DNA of 64,000 bases from an uncultured Lachnospiraceae bacterium (GCA_944381575.1 CALWLS010000001.1:186001-250000), one strand, 5' to 3'; positions 1 to 9,482 are shown, numbered from the stretch's first letter. Notes: generated by a model not told the origin, from the letters alone. Numbers and translations are program-made.

Positions 1-2
1 TC

Positions 3-1586
3 ATTTTTGCAAAGGCTGGAAAGGACCTTGAAAAGGAGATCTCCATAGAGCTTAAAATGGCAAACAGACACGGTTTTATATGCGGAGCTACAGGCACTGG
101 AAAAACCGTGACGCTTAAAGTTATTTCCGAAGCATTCTCAAGGGCCGGAGTACCGGTATTCCTTTCAGATATAAAGGGGGATCTCTCGGGCATGATGATG
201 GCGGGAGAGTCCAATGATGACATGAAGGAAAGGATAGAGAGATTCGGCATTGGTGACAGCTTCAGCTATAAGGCATACCCGACGGAATTTTTTGACGTAT
301 ACGGAGAAAGCGGCATTCCTTTAAGGACCACTGTTACTGAGATGGGACCGCTGCTTTTATCTCAGTGTCTGGGCCTTAACGACACCCAGACGGATCTTTT
401 GACCGTGGCGTTCAAGATTGCGGACGACCTTGACCTTCTGCTCATCGACCTTAAGGATATCAAGGCCATGCTTAATTATATATACGATAACCAGAAGGAG
501 CTTGAAACGGAATACGGCCATATGGCAAAGCAGAGTATAACCGCTATTATCCGTTCAATAGTAGCTCTTGAAGCAGAGGGAGGAGAGAAATTTTTCGGGG
601 AGCCTGCCATTGATATAAGCGATTTTATAAGGCTTTCGGAGGACGGACAGGGCTATATAAATATCCTTGACGCAAAAGCCCTTATGAATAAGCCAAAGCT
701 TTATTCCGCTTTTCTGCTTTTCTTGCTTTCAGAGCTTTTTGAGGAGCTTCCTGAGGTAGGCGACCCGGAAAAGCCGAAAATGGTCGTATTTTTTGATGAG
801 GCCCACCTGATATTTAACAATACATCCTCTGCTCTTAAGGAAAAAATGGCTCAGGTGATAAAGCTCATCAGGTCTAAGGGAGTCGGAGTATACTTTGTGA
901 CTCAGTCGCCAAAGGACATACCGGAGGACATACTTTCACAGCTTTCCAACAAGGTCGAGCATGCATTAAGGGCCTATACGCCTGCCGAGCGCAAGGCTTT
1001 AAAGGCTGCGGCTGAATCCTTCAGGGAAAATCCTGATTTTGACACCTTAGAGCTTTTGGAGCAGCTTGGAACTGGAGAGGCCATTGTTTCGGTCCTTGGA
1101 GACGACGGAGTGCCGGGCGTGGCGGAGCACGCATATATACTTCCGCCGGAGAGCTATATCGGCGTCGTTACGGATGCCGCAAGGAAGGATAATGTCTTAA
1201 AGAGTAGCCTTATCGACAAGTATTATGAAATGAAGGACAGGGATTCCTGCTATGAGTTTATGGCAAGGAAGATGAAAATTAAAGAAGAGGCTGAGCAAAG
1301 AGAGGAAGAGGCTGAAAAAGCCCGTATAGTGCAGGAAAAAGCCGAAAGGGAACAGGCAAAGGAAAGGGAGAAGGCTGAAAGGGAAGCAGAAAAGGCCGCT
1401 GAAAAGGCTGCGAAACAAAACGCAAGAGCCGTTAAAAGCGTGCTTTCCACAACTGCCGGAACTATAGGCAGACAGTTAGGAAATACAATAGGCAAATCTC
1501 TTGGCGGAAAATACGGCAAGACCCTTGGCGGCAATATAGGAGCAAGCCTTGGGCGCAACATACTCGGAACTCTTTTCAGGCTCTGA
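3..1586 (+). CDS. HerA-like DUF853 ATPase (5' end outside window)
   Basis: P-loop ATPase of the HerA/FtsK-related DUF853 (YjgR) family. The reading frame is open from base 3 and residues before the Met at 57 resemble the family N-terminus, so the true start lies upstream of the window and this is a 5'-partial gene. Counting from the Met at 57, Walker A is GATGTGKT (residues 10-17). A Walker B strand with FFDEAH is in the middle. The C-terminus has a charged, Glu/Lys/Ala-rich coiled coil (about residues 400-455), then a glycine-rich tail with repeated LGG/IG motifs, as in this family. The cellular role is not established; related HerA proteins translocate DNA. It overlaps the next gene by one base (TGATG), which suggests translational coupling. 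Confidence 0.85.
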   Translation: MFAKAGKDLEKEISIELKMANRHGFICGATGTGKTVTLKVISEAFSRAGVPVFLSDIKGDLSGMMMAGESNDDMKERIERFGIGDSFSYKAYPTEFFDVYGESGIPLRTTVTEMGPLLLSQCLGLNDTQTDLLTVAFKIADDLDLLLIDLKDIKAMLNYIYDNQKELETEYGHMAKQSITAIIRSIVALEAEGGEKFFGEPAIDISDFIRLSEDGQGYINILDAKALMNKPKLYSAFLLFLLSELFEELPEVGDPEKPKMVVFFDEAHLIFNNTSSALKEKMAQVIKLIRSKGVGVYFVTQSPKDIPEDILSQLSNKVEHALRAYTPAERKALKAAAESFRENPDFDTLELLEQLGTGEAIVSVLGDDGVPGVAEHAYILPPESYIGVVTDAARKDNVLKSSLIDKYYEMKDRDSCYEFMARKMKIKEEAEQREEEAEKARIVQEKAEREQAKEREKAEREAEKAAEKAAKQNARAVKSVLSTTAGTIGRQLGNTIGKSLGGKYGKTLGGNIGASLGRNILGTLFRL

Positions 1587-2860
1587 TGGGGACGGCCATA
1601 AATATGAACAGATTAGAAATGCTTCCAACGGAGTATCTTGAAAGGATGAAATCGCTTTTTGTAAGCGAATATGATGACTTTATAAATTCATATGAGGATG
1701 AGCCGCTTAAGGCCCTAAGGTTCAATCCGCTTAAGGTCAGGGAGGAGACCGTAATAAAGCTTATTAATGAGTGGGGCCTTAAAAGAGTCCCGTGGTGCCA
1801 GGATGGATATTACTACGGCGGTGACATAAGGCCGGGGCTTTCACCTTATCATGCTGCCGGAGTATTTTATATTCAGGAACCGAGCGCCATGATCACGGCT
1901 GAAGAGGCGGATATAGGCCCGGATGATCTTGTTTTGGACCTGTGCGCGGCTCCCGGAGGCAAAAGCACCCAGGCTGCCGTCAAAGCGGGGATACTTATTT
2001 CCAACGAGCCGATACCAAAACGCGCAAGGATATTAAGCTCAAATATAGAAAGGCTCGGCCTTTCCAATGTAATAGTGACTTCCGCCTATCCTGAGGAGCT
2101 GGCAGTTCTCATGCCGGAAACTTTTGACAGGATAATAGTCGACGCCCCGTGTTCCGGAGAGGGCATGATGAGGAAGGACGAGACGGCCATAGCGGAGTGG
2201 AGCGCTGCGAATGTTCAAAAGTGTGTTTTAAGGCAGGCCGGCATACTTGATAATGCGGCAGTTATGCTGAAGCCCGGCGGAAAACTGATATACTCGACAT
2301 GCACCTTTGAAGAATGTGAAAATGAGGATCAGGTAAGGGATTTTTGTCAGAGACATGAGGAATTTGAGCTGTTAAAGTCTGAAAGGATACTTCCGCATAA
2401 GGATCCTGGTGAGGGGCATTTCTGCGCAGTACTCATAAAAAACGAAGATGATAAATCCATCCGGACTAAAATGTCCGGCATATCTGCGGAGCTTTCAGAC
2501 ATTGCAGAAAAACTGAGACGAGGCGGGATCCACGTATTAAGGGCCGGAGTACAGAAGGGTACATTGGAAAAGGATAAAAGGGGACGGGAATATTATGTGC
2601 CGTCCCATGCTGAGGCCATGGCAAAGAGCTTCGACAGGGATGATGGAAATAAGATAAATATCACTTCCATGGATATATGCCTGAGATATCTTAAAGGAGA
2701 GTCAATAAGATGCGAAGGGCCTGATAAGGAGGGCATAGATATGTCCAGCGCCAGGGAAGGCTGGATGACGGTCTACTATGACGGATACCCTCTTGGAAAC
2801 GGCAAGCTTACAGGAACAGTTATAAAAAATCACTTTCCCAAAGGCTTAAGGTTAATGTAA
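1586..2860 (+). CDS. RsmF/NSUN-type rRNA (cytosine-C5) methyltransferase
   Basis: SAM-dependent RNA m5C methyltransferase of the RsmB/RsmF (NOL1/NOP2/Sun) family, 424 aa, acting on 16S rRNA in characterised bacterial members. Motif I (CAAPGGK, residues 120-126) binds SAM. Both expected cysteines are visible: C189 in DAPCSGEGM (motif IV) and C239 in YSTCTF (motif VI). The C-terminal part (about 300-424) resembles the RsmF-type RNA-binding region. The ATG overlaps the stop of the upstream ATPase gene; an alternative start at 1604 (Met-Asn-Arg-Leu) fits family N-termini equally well. Exact target cytosine cannot be read from sequence. Confidence 0.88.
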   Translation: MGTAINMNRLEMLPTEYLERMKSLFVSEYDDFINSYEDEPLKALRFNPLKVREETVIKLINEWGLKRVPWCQDGYYYGGDIRPGLSPYHAAGVFYIQEPSAMITAEEADIGPDDLVLDLCAAPGGKSTQAAVKAGILISNEPIPKRARILSSNIERLGLSNVIVTSAYPEELAVLMPETFDRIIVDAPCSGEGMMRKDETAIAEWSAANVQKCVLRQAGILDNAAVMLKPGGKLIYSTCTFEECENEDQVRDFCQRHEEFELLKSERILPHKDPGEGHFCAVLIKNEDDKSIRTKMSGISAELSDIAEKLRRGGIHVLRAGVQKGTLEKDKRGREYYVPSHAEAMAKSFDRDDGNKINITSMDICLRYLKGESIRCEGPDKEGIDMSSAREGWMTVYYDGYPLGNGKLTGTVIKNHFPKGLRLM

Positions 2861-2933
2861 TATGACGTATTTCTGACGTTTCAAGGCTGTTTTTATATTT
2901 TCTTACGTTTAATTTATTGTTTTCATAACTTTG

Positions 2934-2962
2934 TAGACAAACAATTTATCAAAATATATAAT
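2934..2962 (+). promoter_or_regulatory. Sigma-A-type promoter for the surface-protein operon
   Basis: TAGACA (2934-2939), a 17-base spacer and a perfect TATAAT (2957-2962). Transcription would begin near 2969, directly at the foot of the hairpin annotated next. Confidence 0.7.
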
Positions 2963-2968
2963 TTACAG

Positions 2969-3001
2969 AGTCCTGCCACAGGTCTTTTTTCTGTGGGGAC
3001 T
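2969..3001 (+). promoter_or_regulatory. Stem-loop at the predicted 5' end of the mRNA
   Basis: AGTCC (2969-2973) pairs with GGACT (2997-3001), and CCACAG (2976-2981) pairs with CTGTGG (2991-2996), with a two-base bulge and a loop containing six T. It begins at the predicted +1. It lacks a downstream U tract, so it is more likely a stabilising or regulatory 5' stem than a terminator. Confidence 0.55.
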
Positions 3002-3027
3002 TTATACGGTAAGAAAGAATTCATGAT

Positions 3028-5349
3028 ATGAGCAGAAAACGATATTTTAAGAAAATAACGGCATCAGCCCTTGCGGCGGCACTGTTTGTAAGCGCAGCTG
3101 CCCCTTTGATCGAACCCGATGCGGGAATATTCGGGATAACTGCCCGCGCGGCTTCTCAGGGGTCTGTCAATACCGACAGGCTGAACGTCCGTTCAGGCCC
3201 GGGGACAAGCTATGACAAAGTGGCTACTCTTATGGCAAACACCGCAGTGACCATCAATGGGGAGGTTTCAGGAAACGACGGATATACCTGGTACCAGATC
3301 TCATGGAACGGCGGAAGCGGATATGCCAGATATGATTATATCAAAACGGATGTGGTGTACGGTGTCCAGGACAGCGCTTTCGAGGAGTATTTAAATGCTC
3401 AGGGATTTCCTGAGAGCTATAAGAACGGATTGAGGGGACTTCATGAAAAGTATCCTAACTGGATATTTGAAGCCCAGCATACTGGACTCGACTGGAATAC
3501 CGCTGTGGCGGAGGAATCCAAGATCGGCAGAAATCTTGTTGCCAATACATCTATTTCATCATGGAAGTCCACAATACCGGGTGCCTTTGACTGGGCAAAT
3601 AACTACTGGCCTGGATTTGACGGCGCGACATGGGTACAGGCGTCCCAGGAACTTATAGCCCACTACATGGACCCGAGAAATTTTCTCACGGATCCATACA
3701 TTTTCCAGTTTGAGATACAGACTTACGACCCTTCCACCCAGACGAGGGACGGGCTTGTTTCACTTGTAAACGGCACCTTCCTTGCCGGAGACGCTGTAGT
3801 TCCTGTTGAGGGAAGCGTCATTGAAGGAGGGACCATTATAGAGGGGAGCACCTATGTTAAGGGGCAGGCCGCATCAGGGGGCAATGCTTCTTCTGAAAGT
3901 CAGGCAGGGCCTTCATCAGGAGGCTCATCAGGAACTGTTTCCATAGGCCCTGGAGCGGGTACCTCTTCAAATGTCATAATCGGCGTAGGAGTAACGCCCG
4001 GTTCTTCAGACAGCGGTTCCAATGTGTCAGACAGCGGTCCTTACAAGGTCATAGGAGCTCTTGATGACCTGACGGGGGTCATCACCTCCCATGCTGGAGA
4101 GTGGATCCATCAGGGAGATGCGGGAAGCTATACCTGGTATTATGTTGATGATAACGGGAACAATTACGCCAATGGCTGGTACTGGATAGACGGCAATAAT
4201 GACGGGATATCCGAGTGCTATTATTTCTATGCCGACGGAACCATGGCGGCAAATACTGTCGTCGAGGGATACCGTGTAGACGCTGACGGCAAGTGGATAG
4301 ACGACGCCGGAGTGATACAGACAAAGCAGAGCGGTGCCGGGACTTCACAGGGAGGACAGCTTAAAAAGGTACCGTATGTTGACATAATCATGAAGGCCAC
4401 CTCCGAGTCAGGAGTCAGCCCTTATGTCCTTGCATCCACCATACTTCAGGAGCAGGGCAGCGGCACCAGCGATCTCATTTCCGGTAATGACAGCACTTAT
4501 CCGGGATATTATAATTTCTTCAATACCAACGCTTACGTGCATGACGGCATGACGGCTGTTCAGGCAGGACTTCAGTATGCGGCTGAAAAGGGTTGGGACA
4601 GTATAGAGAAGTCCATAATTGGCGGAGCCGTCAACTACGGCACTAATTATGTCAATCGCGGACAGGATACCTATTACCTCAAAAAATTCAACGTACAGGG
4701 AACCAATCTCTACAATCATCAGTACATGACCCATGTGCTGGCTGCCGCCTCCGAAGGCGCAAAGGTATCAAACGCTTACGGCACGCAGTTCAAGAACTCT
4801 GCCTTAAGGTTCAAGATCCCTGTATATAATAATATGCCTGATACGGCGTCGCCGCTTCCGTCAAAGGACGGCAATCCTAATAATAAGCTTTCGGCTCTTA
4901 CCGTAGATGGATATACCATAACGCCGACCTTCAATATGGACACTGCGGAATACAGCCTTATAGTTGACGGCTCTGCCGCAACGGTCAACATAAACGCAAG
5001 CGTTATAGACTCCAATGCAAGAGTTTCGGGAGCAGGCACCGTAAGCCTTAATACCGGTCTTAACACCATTGTGATAACCGTAACTGCTGAAAACGGAGAC
5101 GTGAGGGAATATAAACTCAATATAACCAGGAGAGAAGGAGGCACGGTACAAAATGATACCCAGCCTCAGGCACCTTCAATGGGCACTGGGACCGCGCAGG
5201 ATGGTGCTTTGGGACCTGGTCCGACCGTTATAGGCCCGGGAGCAGCCGGGACTACAGTAAGCGGGGAAACAGGTTCCGTGACGACGATTATTGACGGGAC
5301 ATCTGATGGATCTCAGGGGACAGTAGTCATCGGTCAGTCTCCGCAGTAA
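3028..5349 (+). CDS. Secreted SH3b-glucosaminidase with inserted wall-binding-like repeats
   Basis: Predicted secreted peptidoglycan hydrolase, 773 aa. Order: signal peptide (about 1-42, Ala-rich core, likely cut after TARAA); bacterial SH3 domain (about 46-106, LNVRSGPGTSY); first half of an endo-beta-N-acetylglucosaminidase-like domain (about 115-255); a Gly/Ser-rich linker and an aromatic segment resembling cell-wall-binding (YG) repeats (about 345-430); second half of the glucosaminidase domain (about 450-590, beginning at SGVSPYVLA and including LQEQG); and a cadherin-like beta-sandwich (about 615-710), then a Gly/Thr-rich tail. In relatives I know, the two glucosaminidase halves are nearly contiguous, so the insert is unusual. 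No strong ribosome-binding site is visible. It shares an operon with the next gene. Catalytic activity is inferred from family resemblance. Confidence 0.85.
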   Translation: MSRKRYFKKITASALAAALFVSAAAPLIEPDAGIFGITARAASQGSVNTDRLNVRSGPGTSYDKVATLMANTAVTINGEVSGNDGYTWYQISWNGGSGYARYDYIKTDVVYGVQDSAFEEYLNAQGFPESYKNGLRGLHEKYPNWIFEAQHTGLDWNTAVAEESKIGRNLVANTSISSWKSTIPGAFDWANNYWPGFDGATWVQASQELIAHYMDPRNFLTDPYIFQFEIQTYDPSTQTRDGLVSLVNGTFLAGDAVVPVEGSVIEGGTIIEGSTYVKGQAASGGNASSESQAGPSSGGSSGTVSIGPGAGTSSNVIIGVGVTPGSSDSGSNVSDSGPYKVIGALDDLTGVITSHAGEWIHQGDAGSYTWYYVDDNGNNYANGWYWIDGNNDGISECYYFYADGTMAANTVVEGYRVDADGKWIDDAGVIQTKQSGAGTSQGGQLKKVPYVDIIMKATSESGVSPYVLASTILQEQGSGTSDLISGNDSTYPGYYNFFNTNAYVHDGMTAVQAGLQYAAEKGWDSIEKSIIGGAVNYGTNYVNRGQDTYYLKKFNVQGTNLYNHQYMTHVLAAASEGAKVSNAYGTQFKNSALRFKIPVYNNMPDTASPLPSKDGNPNNKLSALTVDGYTITPTFNMDTAEYSLIVDGSAATVNINASVIDSNARVSGAGTVSLNTGLNTIVITVTAENGDVREYKLNITRREGGTVQNDTQPQAPSMGTGTAQDGALGPGPTVIGPGAAGTTVSGETGSVTTIIDGTSDGSQGTVVIGQSPQ

Positions 5350-5364
5350 TATAATGGAGGTAGT

Positions 5365-6888
5365 ATGTTTAATATCGGATTTTATAAAAAAAGGCTTTTG
5401 CCGCTGCTGGCGCTGATCATATGTATGGTCTGCCCTTTTGCGGTATACGCCGCACAGGGTACCATAAGTTTTTCAGACCCTTCCGTTACCGTGGGTGAAG
5501 AAGTCAATGTAACGATGAAGATATCGGCGGATGAAGGCACAGCCCTTACAAATGCCAATGTGGTCATCACCTATCCATCGGAAAAACTCGAATTCGTATC
5601 CGGCACCGACGCTGACGGCGGCGCAGGAGCCGTAAGGATACACGGGACTTCCAACGGGAACGGGACAGCACTCCTTGAATATAATCTGAAATTCAATACG
5701 ATATCAGCTGGCACGGCGTCCATAGGTGTGGACAGCTACGAGGTATACGATTCAGCGGACCAGCCTGTGGAGATGACTCATGTGGGAAGCTCCGCAGTCA
5801 CGGTCAACGCCGAAAATACAGCCTCGACGGACTGTTCTCTTGGCACGCTGGACGTTTATCCTGGAGAGCTTTCACCGGCCTTTTCTCCGGATAACGATAC
5901 CTATGCCGTGACCGTCGGCCTTGGCGTGGAGAGGCTTACCATAAACGCCATTCCTTCAGACAGCTCGGCGTCCGTCAGCATCAGCAATAATGAATCTCTG
6001 CCGGAAGGTGATTCCTCAGTTACCATAACCGTAAATGCAGCTGACGGGACAACCTCAAAGACTTATACGATAAATGTTTCCAAGGTCGAGGGAGGACCTG
6101 AAAACGTGGTTTCCGGAGGAGATCAGACTGAGGTCGTTGAGGGAGTACAGCTTTCATCAAAGGGTAAGACCATAACGATAATGAGCCCTGGAGAGGACGT
6201 GGAAGTTCCTGAAGGCCTGAGGCAGGGAACGATAAAGATCGACGATCAGCAGGTTCAGGGCTGGGTATGCGCAGCAGATGAGGATCCTCAGTACTGCGTG
6301 GTTTACGGCATGAATGACAGGGGCGAGATCAACTTCTACAGGTATGATATGGAGGAAAAGACCATCCAGAGATACTTTGAGGATCCGATAGCTGCAGGAG
6401 CCGTAAGCGGAGCTGAATATCAGGCTGCCATACAGGAAAGGGACGCTGCGCTTTCAAGTTCCAATTTCAGATTCATAGTTATCTGTATCCTGTCTGCCGT
6501 ATGCTTTGTGCTCATAATGCTTATAGTTTATCTGAACGCAAGGCTTAAGAATGCTTCAAGAGGCAGGAATGGAGTCAGAGCAGCTGAAGAAAGGGCTAAA
6601 AGGCGCAGGGATCTAAGTGACGGTACTGATGATCCGAAGCCGTCGGAGGAGTTCAATGATTCGGAACTTCTTAAGCATGACTTTGACGGTGAAGAGCATC
6701 AGCAGGAGGAAACGGCCGTCATAGATGAGACTCAGGTCATCAGAAGGCCGGAAAGGAAAAGGAAGGCCAGAAGAGTAACTGTTCAGGGAAATGAAGTTAA
6801 GGATCCTAAGGAAACAGCTGAGGAAATCTCATCTCAGGCTTCGGACGAAGAGAATAATAAAAATGATGAGGGCATTGATGAGATCTGA
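5365..6888 (+). CDS. Membrane-anchored cohesin-like / cadherin-like surface protein
   Basis: 507-aa type I membrane protein. A signal peptide (about 1-29) is followed by a cohesin-like domain (about 31-148, starting SFSDPSVTVGEEV), a cadherin-like beta-sandwich (about 155-240), a spacer, one transmembrane helix (about 370-390) and a highly charged cytoplasmic tail of about 115 residues. It starts 15 bases after the glucosaminidase stop with a good GGAGG site. Both proteins carry cadherin-like beta-sandwich domains, so they may act together at the wall. No enzymatic motif is visible. Function unknown; a structural or scaffolding role linking wall and cytoplasm is inference. Confidence 0.72.
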   Translation: MFNIGFYKKRLLPLLALIICMVCPFAVYAAQGTISFSDPSVTVGEEVNVTMKISADEGTALTNANVVITYPSEKLEFVSGTDADGGAGAVRIHGTSNGNGTALLEYNLKFNTISAGTASIGVDSYEVYDSADQPVEMTHVGSSAVTVNAENTASTDCSLGTLDVYPGELSPAFSPDNDTYAVTVGLGVERLTINAIPSDSSASVSISNNESLPEGDSSVTITVNAADGTTSKTYTINVSKVEGGPENVVSGGDQTEVVEGVQLSSKGKTITIMSPGEDVEVPEGLRQGTIKIDDQQVQGWVCAADEDPQYCVVYGMNDRGEINFYRYDMEEKTIQRYFEDPIAAGAVSGAEYQAAIQERDAALSSSNFRFIVICILSAVCFVLIMLIVYLNARLKNASRGRNGVRAAEERAKRRRDLSDGTDDPKPSEEFNDSELLKHDFDGEEHQQEETAVIDETQVIRRPERKRKARRVTVQGNEVKDPKETAEEISSQASDEENNKNDEGIDEI

Positions 6889-6948
6889 TGCCGTAAGCTT
6901 CATAAACAGGGAGCAGTTATCCGTTTGCAAAAACATATAAGTTAAAAC

Positions 6949-6985
6949 ACAAACTCCGACTTTGGTTTTTCAAGCCGGAGTTTGT
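6949..6985 (+). terminator. Inverted repeat before clpC, probable terminator or attenuator
   Basis: A perfect 10-base inverted repeat (ACAAACTCCG at 6949-6958, CGGAGTTTGT at 6976-6985) with a 17-base loop. No clear T run follows, so termination is plausible but not certain. It lies between the surface operon and clpC. Confidence 0.5.
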
Positions 6986-7013
6986 CGTGCGTTTAATTAT
7001 CAGGGAAAAATTT

Positions 7014-9482
7014 ATGGCAAAATTTACGGAAAAAGCCGAACAGGCATTAAAATGCGCCTACCAGATATCAAAGGAGCTTAAGCATAACTGCATAGGTTCA
7101 GAGCATCTGCTGATAGGACTGCTTAATGAGGGTACCGGAGTTGCCGCACATGTACTAAGGAGCGCAGGGCTTACGGAGCATTCCGTCCTGTCTCTTATAG
7201 ACAAGTTCGTATCCGGTACGGGAAAAACATATACAGCCGAAAAGGGAGGTTATACCCCTTCAGCAAAGTCAATTCTTGAACAGAGCAGCCTTGAGGCCGA
7301 AAAGCTCGGTTCGGAGGAGATAGGAACAGAGCATATACTTATAGCTATCCTCAAGGCAAGCGACTGCGTGGCTACAAGGATATTAAATACCCTCGGTATA
7401 AGTATACAGAGGATATATAACGAGATATTAAACGTCATAGGAGAGGATCATCCGGACCAGAGGAGACAGGCTCAGGAGTCCGTATATGACAGACAGGAAA
7501 CTCAGACTCCCACTCTTGACACCTATTCAAGGGACCTTACGGAGCTTGCACTGGCCGGGGCGCTTGACCCGATAGTAGGAAGACAGGATGAAATAATGAG
7601 GGTCATCCAGATACTTTCCAGAAGGACAAAAAATAACCCCTGCCTTATCGGTGAGCCGGGAGTAGGAAAGACGGCCATAGTGGAGGGCCTTGCACAGCTC
7701 ATCATAAGCCGTGAGGCCCCGGAGTCCATAAGGCATATGAGGCTCGTATCCCTTGATATCGGAGGAATGGTGGCCGGATCAAAATACCGCGGTGAGTTTG
7801 AAGAGAGGATAAAGAAGGTCATTTATGAGGCCCAGTCCGCAGGGAATGTGCTTCTTTTCATAGATGAGCTCCATACCATAATAGGGGCAGGAGGAGCTGA
7901 AGGCTCCCTTGACGCCGCAAATATATTAAAGCCGGCCTTAAGCCGCGGAGAGCTTCAGATAATAGGAGCTACAACGACTGAGGAGTACAGGAAGTACATA
8001 GAAAAGGATGCTGCTCTTGAGAGAAGGTTCCAGCCGGTAATGGTCGAGGAGCCGGATGAGGATGAAGCCATAAGGATACTTATGGGCATCAGGCATAAAT
8101 TTGAGGAGCATCATAATGTAAAAATATCCGACGATGCGGTTTCGGCTGCCGTCAGGATGAGCGCAAGATACATAAATGACAGAAGGCTTCCGGATAAGGC
8201 CATCGACCTGATGGACGAGGCTGCCTCCAGCATACGCTTAAAAGTCATAAAGGAGCCTGCAGCCATCAGGAAGGCTGAGGACCGTATAAATGAGCTCAAG
8301 GCAGAAAAGGAAAGATTCATAATAGAGGAGGACTATGCTTCGGCCTCTGATACGGCAAAGAAGGAAAAGAGGGCTAAAAAAAGGCTTGAGCGTCTTACAA
8401 AGGAGTGGGAGGAGCAGAAAAATCTCGATTCAGCCCTTACGGTCACGGAAAACGATATAGCCTCAGTGGTCAGCAGCTGGACAAAGATACCTGTCAAAAG
8501 GCTGGATGAGCAGGAGGCAGAGCGCATAAGAAACCTTGATAAAACGCTGCATGAGAGGATCATCTCACAGGATGAGGCGGTGGATGCGGTGGCAAAGGCC
8601 ATTAAGCGCGGACGCGCTGGCATAAAGAGCCCTAAGAGGCCTATTGGTTCATTCCTGTTCTTAGGGCCTACCGGCGTCGGAAAGACAGAGCTTTCAAAGG
8701 CTCTCGCCGAGTGCGTGTTCGGCTCTGAGGATTCCATCATAAGAGTGGATATGTCCGAATATATGGAAAAGCACAGCGTTTCAAAGCTCATCGGCTCGCC
8801 GCCGGGATATGTGGGCTTTGATGAAGGCGGGCAGCTTTCCGAAAAGGTGCGCAGGAATCCGTATTCGGTAGTACTTTTTGATGAGATAGAAAAAGCTCAT
8901 CCCGATGTATTCAATGTTCTCCTGCAGGTGCTGGATGACGGTTATATCACAGACTCACAGGGCAGGAAGGCTGATTTTAAAAATACGATAATTATTATGA
9001 CCTCCAACGCCGGTGCTGAAAGTATTATTGAGCCAAAGGTAATGGGCTTCGCCTCCGACACTGACGCCGAGCATGATTATAACATCATGAAGGACAAGGT
9101 GATGGAGGAGGTCAAGAGGATATTCAGGCCTGAGTTTTTAAACAGGCTTGATGATATCATAGTATTCAGGCAGCTTACCAGACAGAATATCTCCGACATA
9201 GTGGATATCATGCTTAAGGAATTTGCGGAAAGGATAAGATCAGCCAAAAACATCACCATCAGCGTTACTGACGCCGCAAAAGAGGTGCTTATAGATAAGG
9301 GCTATGATCCGAAATACGGAGCAAGGCCTTTAAGAAGGACTATCCAGAGCCTTATAGAGGACAGTATGGCTGATGAGCTTTTAAGCGGAAGCATAAAAGA
9401 AAAGGATAAGGTCCTTATAGACGCGGATGGAAAGGATAAGCTTAAGATCACAAGGACCGGAAGAGCGGGGAAAAAGGCTTGA
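7014..9482 (+). CDS. clpC: ClpC-type AAA+ protease-associated unfoldase
   Basis: Hsp100/Clp ATPase of the ClpC (MecB) class, 822 aa, which unfolds substrates for ClpP. It has a duplicated Clp-N domain (about 1-145), D1 Walker A GEPGVGKT (213-220) with Walker B FIDELH, a ClpC-like middle coiled coil (about 410-470), and D2 Walker A GPTGVGKT (551-558) with FDEIEKAH. The chosen ATG has AGGG upstream and gives the family N-terminus (AKFTEKAEQAL); an upstream in-frame GTG at 6987 would fall inside the hairpin region and is rejected. radA follows directly, as in Bacillus, but ctsR, mcsA and mcsB are not upstream. I saw no CtsR operator repeat in the 125 bases upstream. Confidence 0.95.
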   Translation: MAKFTEKAEQALKCAYQISKELKHNCIGSEHLLIGLLNEGTGVAAHVLRSAGLTEHSVLSLIDKFVSGTGKTYTAEKGGYTPSAKSILEQSSLEAEKLGSEEIGTEHILIAILKASDCVATRILNTLGISIQRIYNEILNVIGEDHPDQRRQAQESVYDRQETQTPTLDTYSRDLTELALAGALDPIVGRQDEIMRVIQILSRRTKNNPCLIGEPGVGKTAIVEGLAQLIISREAPESIRHMRLVSLDIGGMVAGSKYRGEFEERIKKVIYEAQSAGNVLLFIDELHTIIGAGGAEGSLDAANILKPALSRGELQIIGATTTEEYRKYIEKDAALERRFQPVMVEEPDEDEAIRILMGIRHKFEEHHNVKISDDAVSAAVRMSARYINDRRLPDKAIDLMDEAASSIRLKVIKEPAAIRKAEDRINELKAEKERFIIEEDYASASDTAKKEKRAKKRLERLTKEWEEQKNLDSALTVTENDIASVVSSWTKIPVKRLDEQEAERIRNLDKTLHERIISQDEAVDAVAKAIKRGRAGIKSPKRPIGSFLFLGPTGVGKTELSKALAECVFGSEDSIIRVDMSEYMEKHSVSKLIGSPPGYVGFDEGGQLSEKVRRNPYSVVLFDEIEKAHPDVFNVLLQVLDDGYITDSQGRKADFKNTIIIMTSNAGAESIIEPKVMGFASDTDAEHDYNIMKDKVMEEVKRIFRPEFLNRLDDIIVFRQLTRQNISDIVDIMLKEFAERIRSAKNITISVTDAAKEVLIDKGYDPKYGARPLRRTIQSLIEDSMADELLSGSIKEKDKVLIDADGKDKLKITRTGRAGKKA

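Noticed and set aside
4082..4348. Antisense open frame within the glucosaminidase
   Set aside because: No ribosome-binding site or homology; antisense frames of this kind are common here because of the biased codon use.
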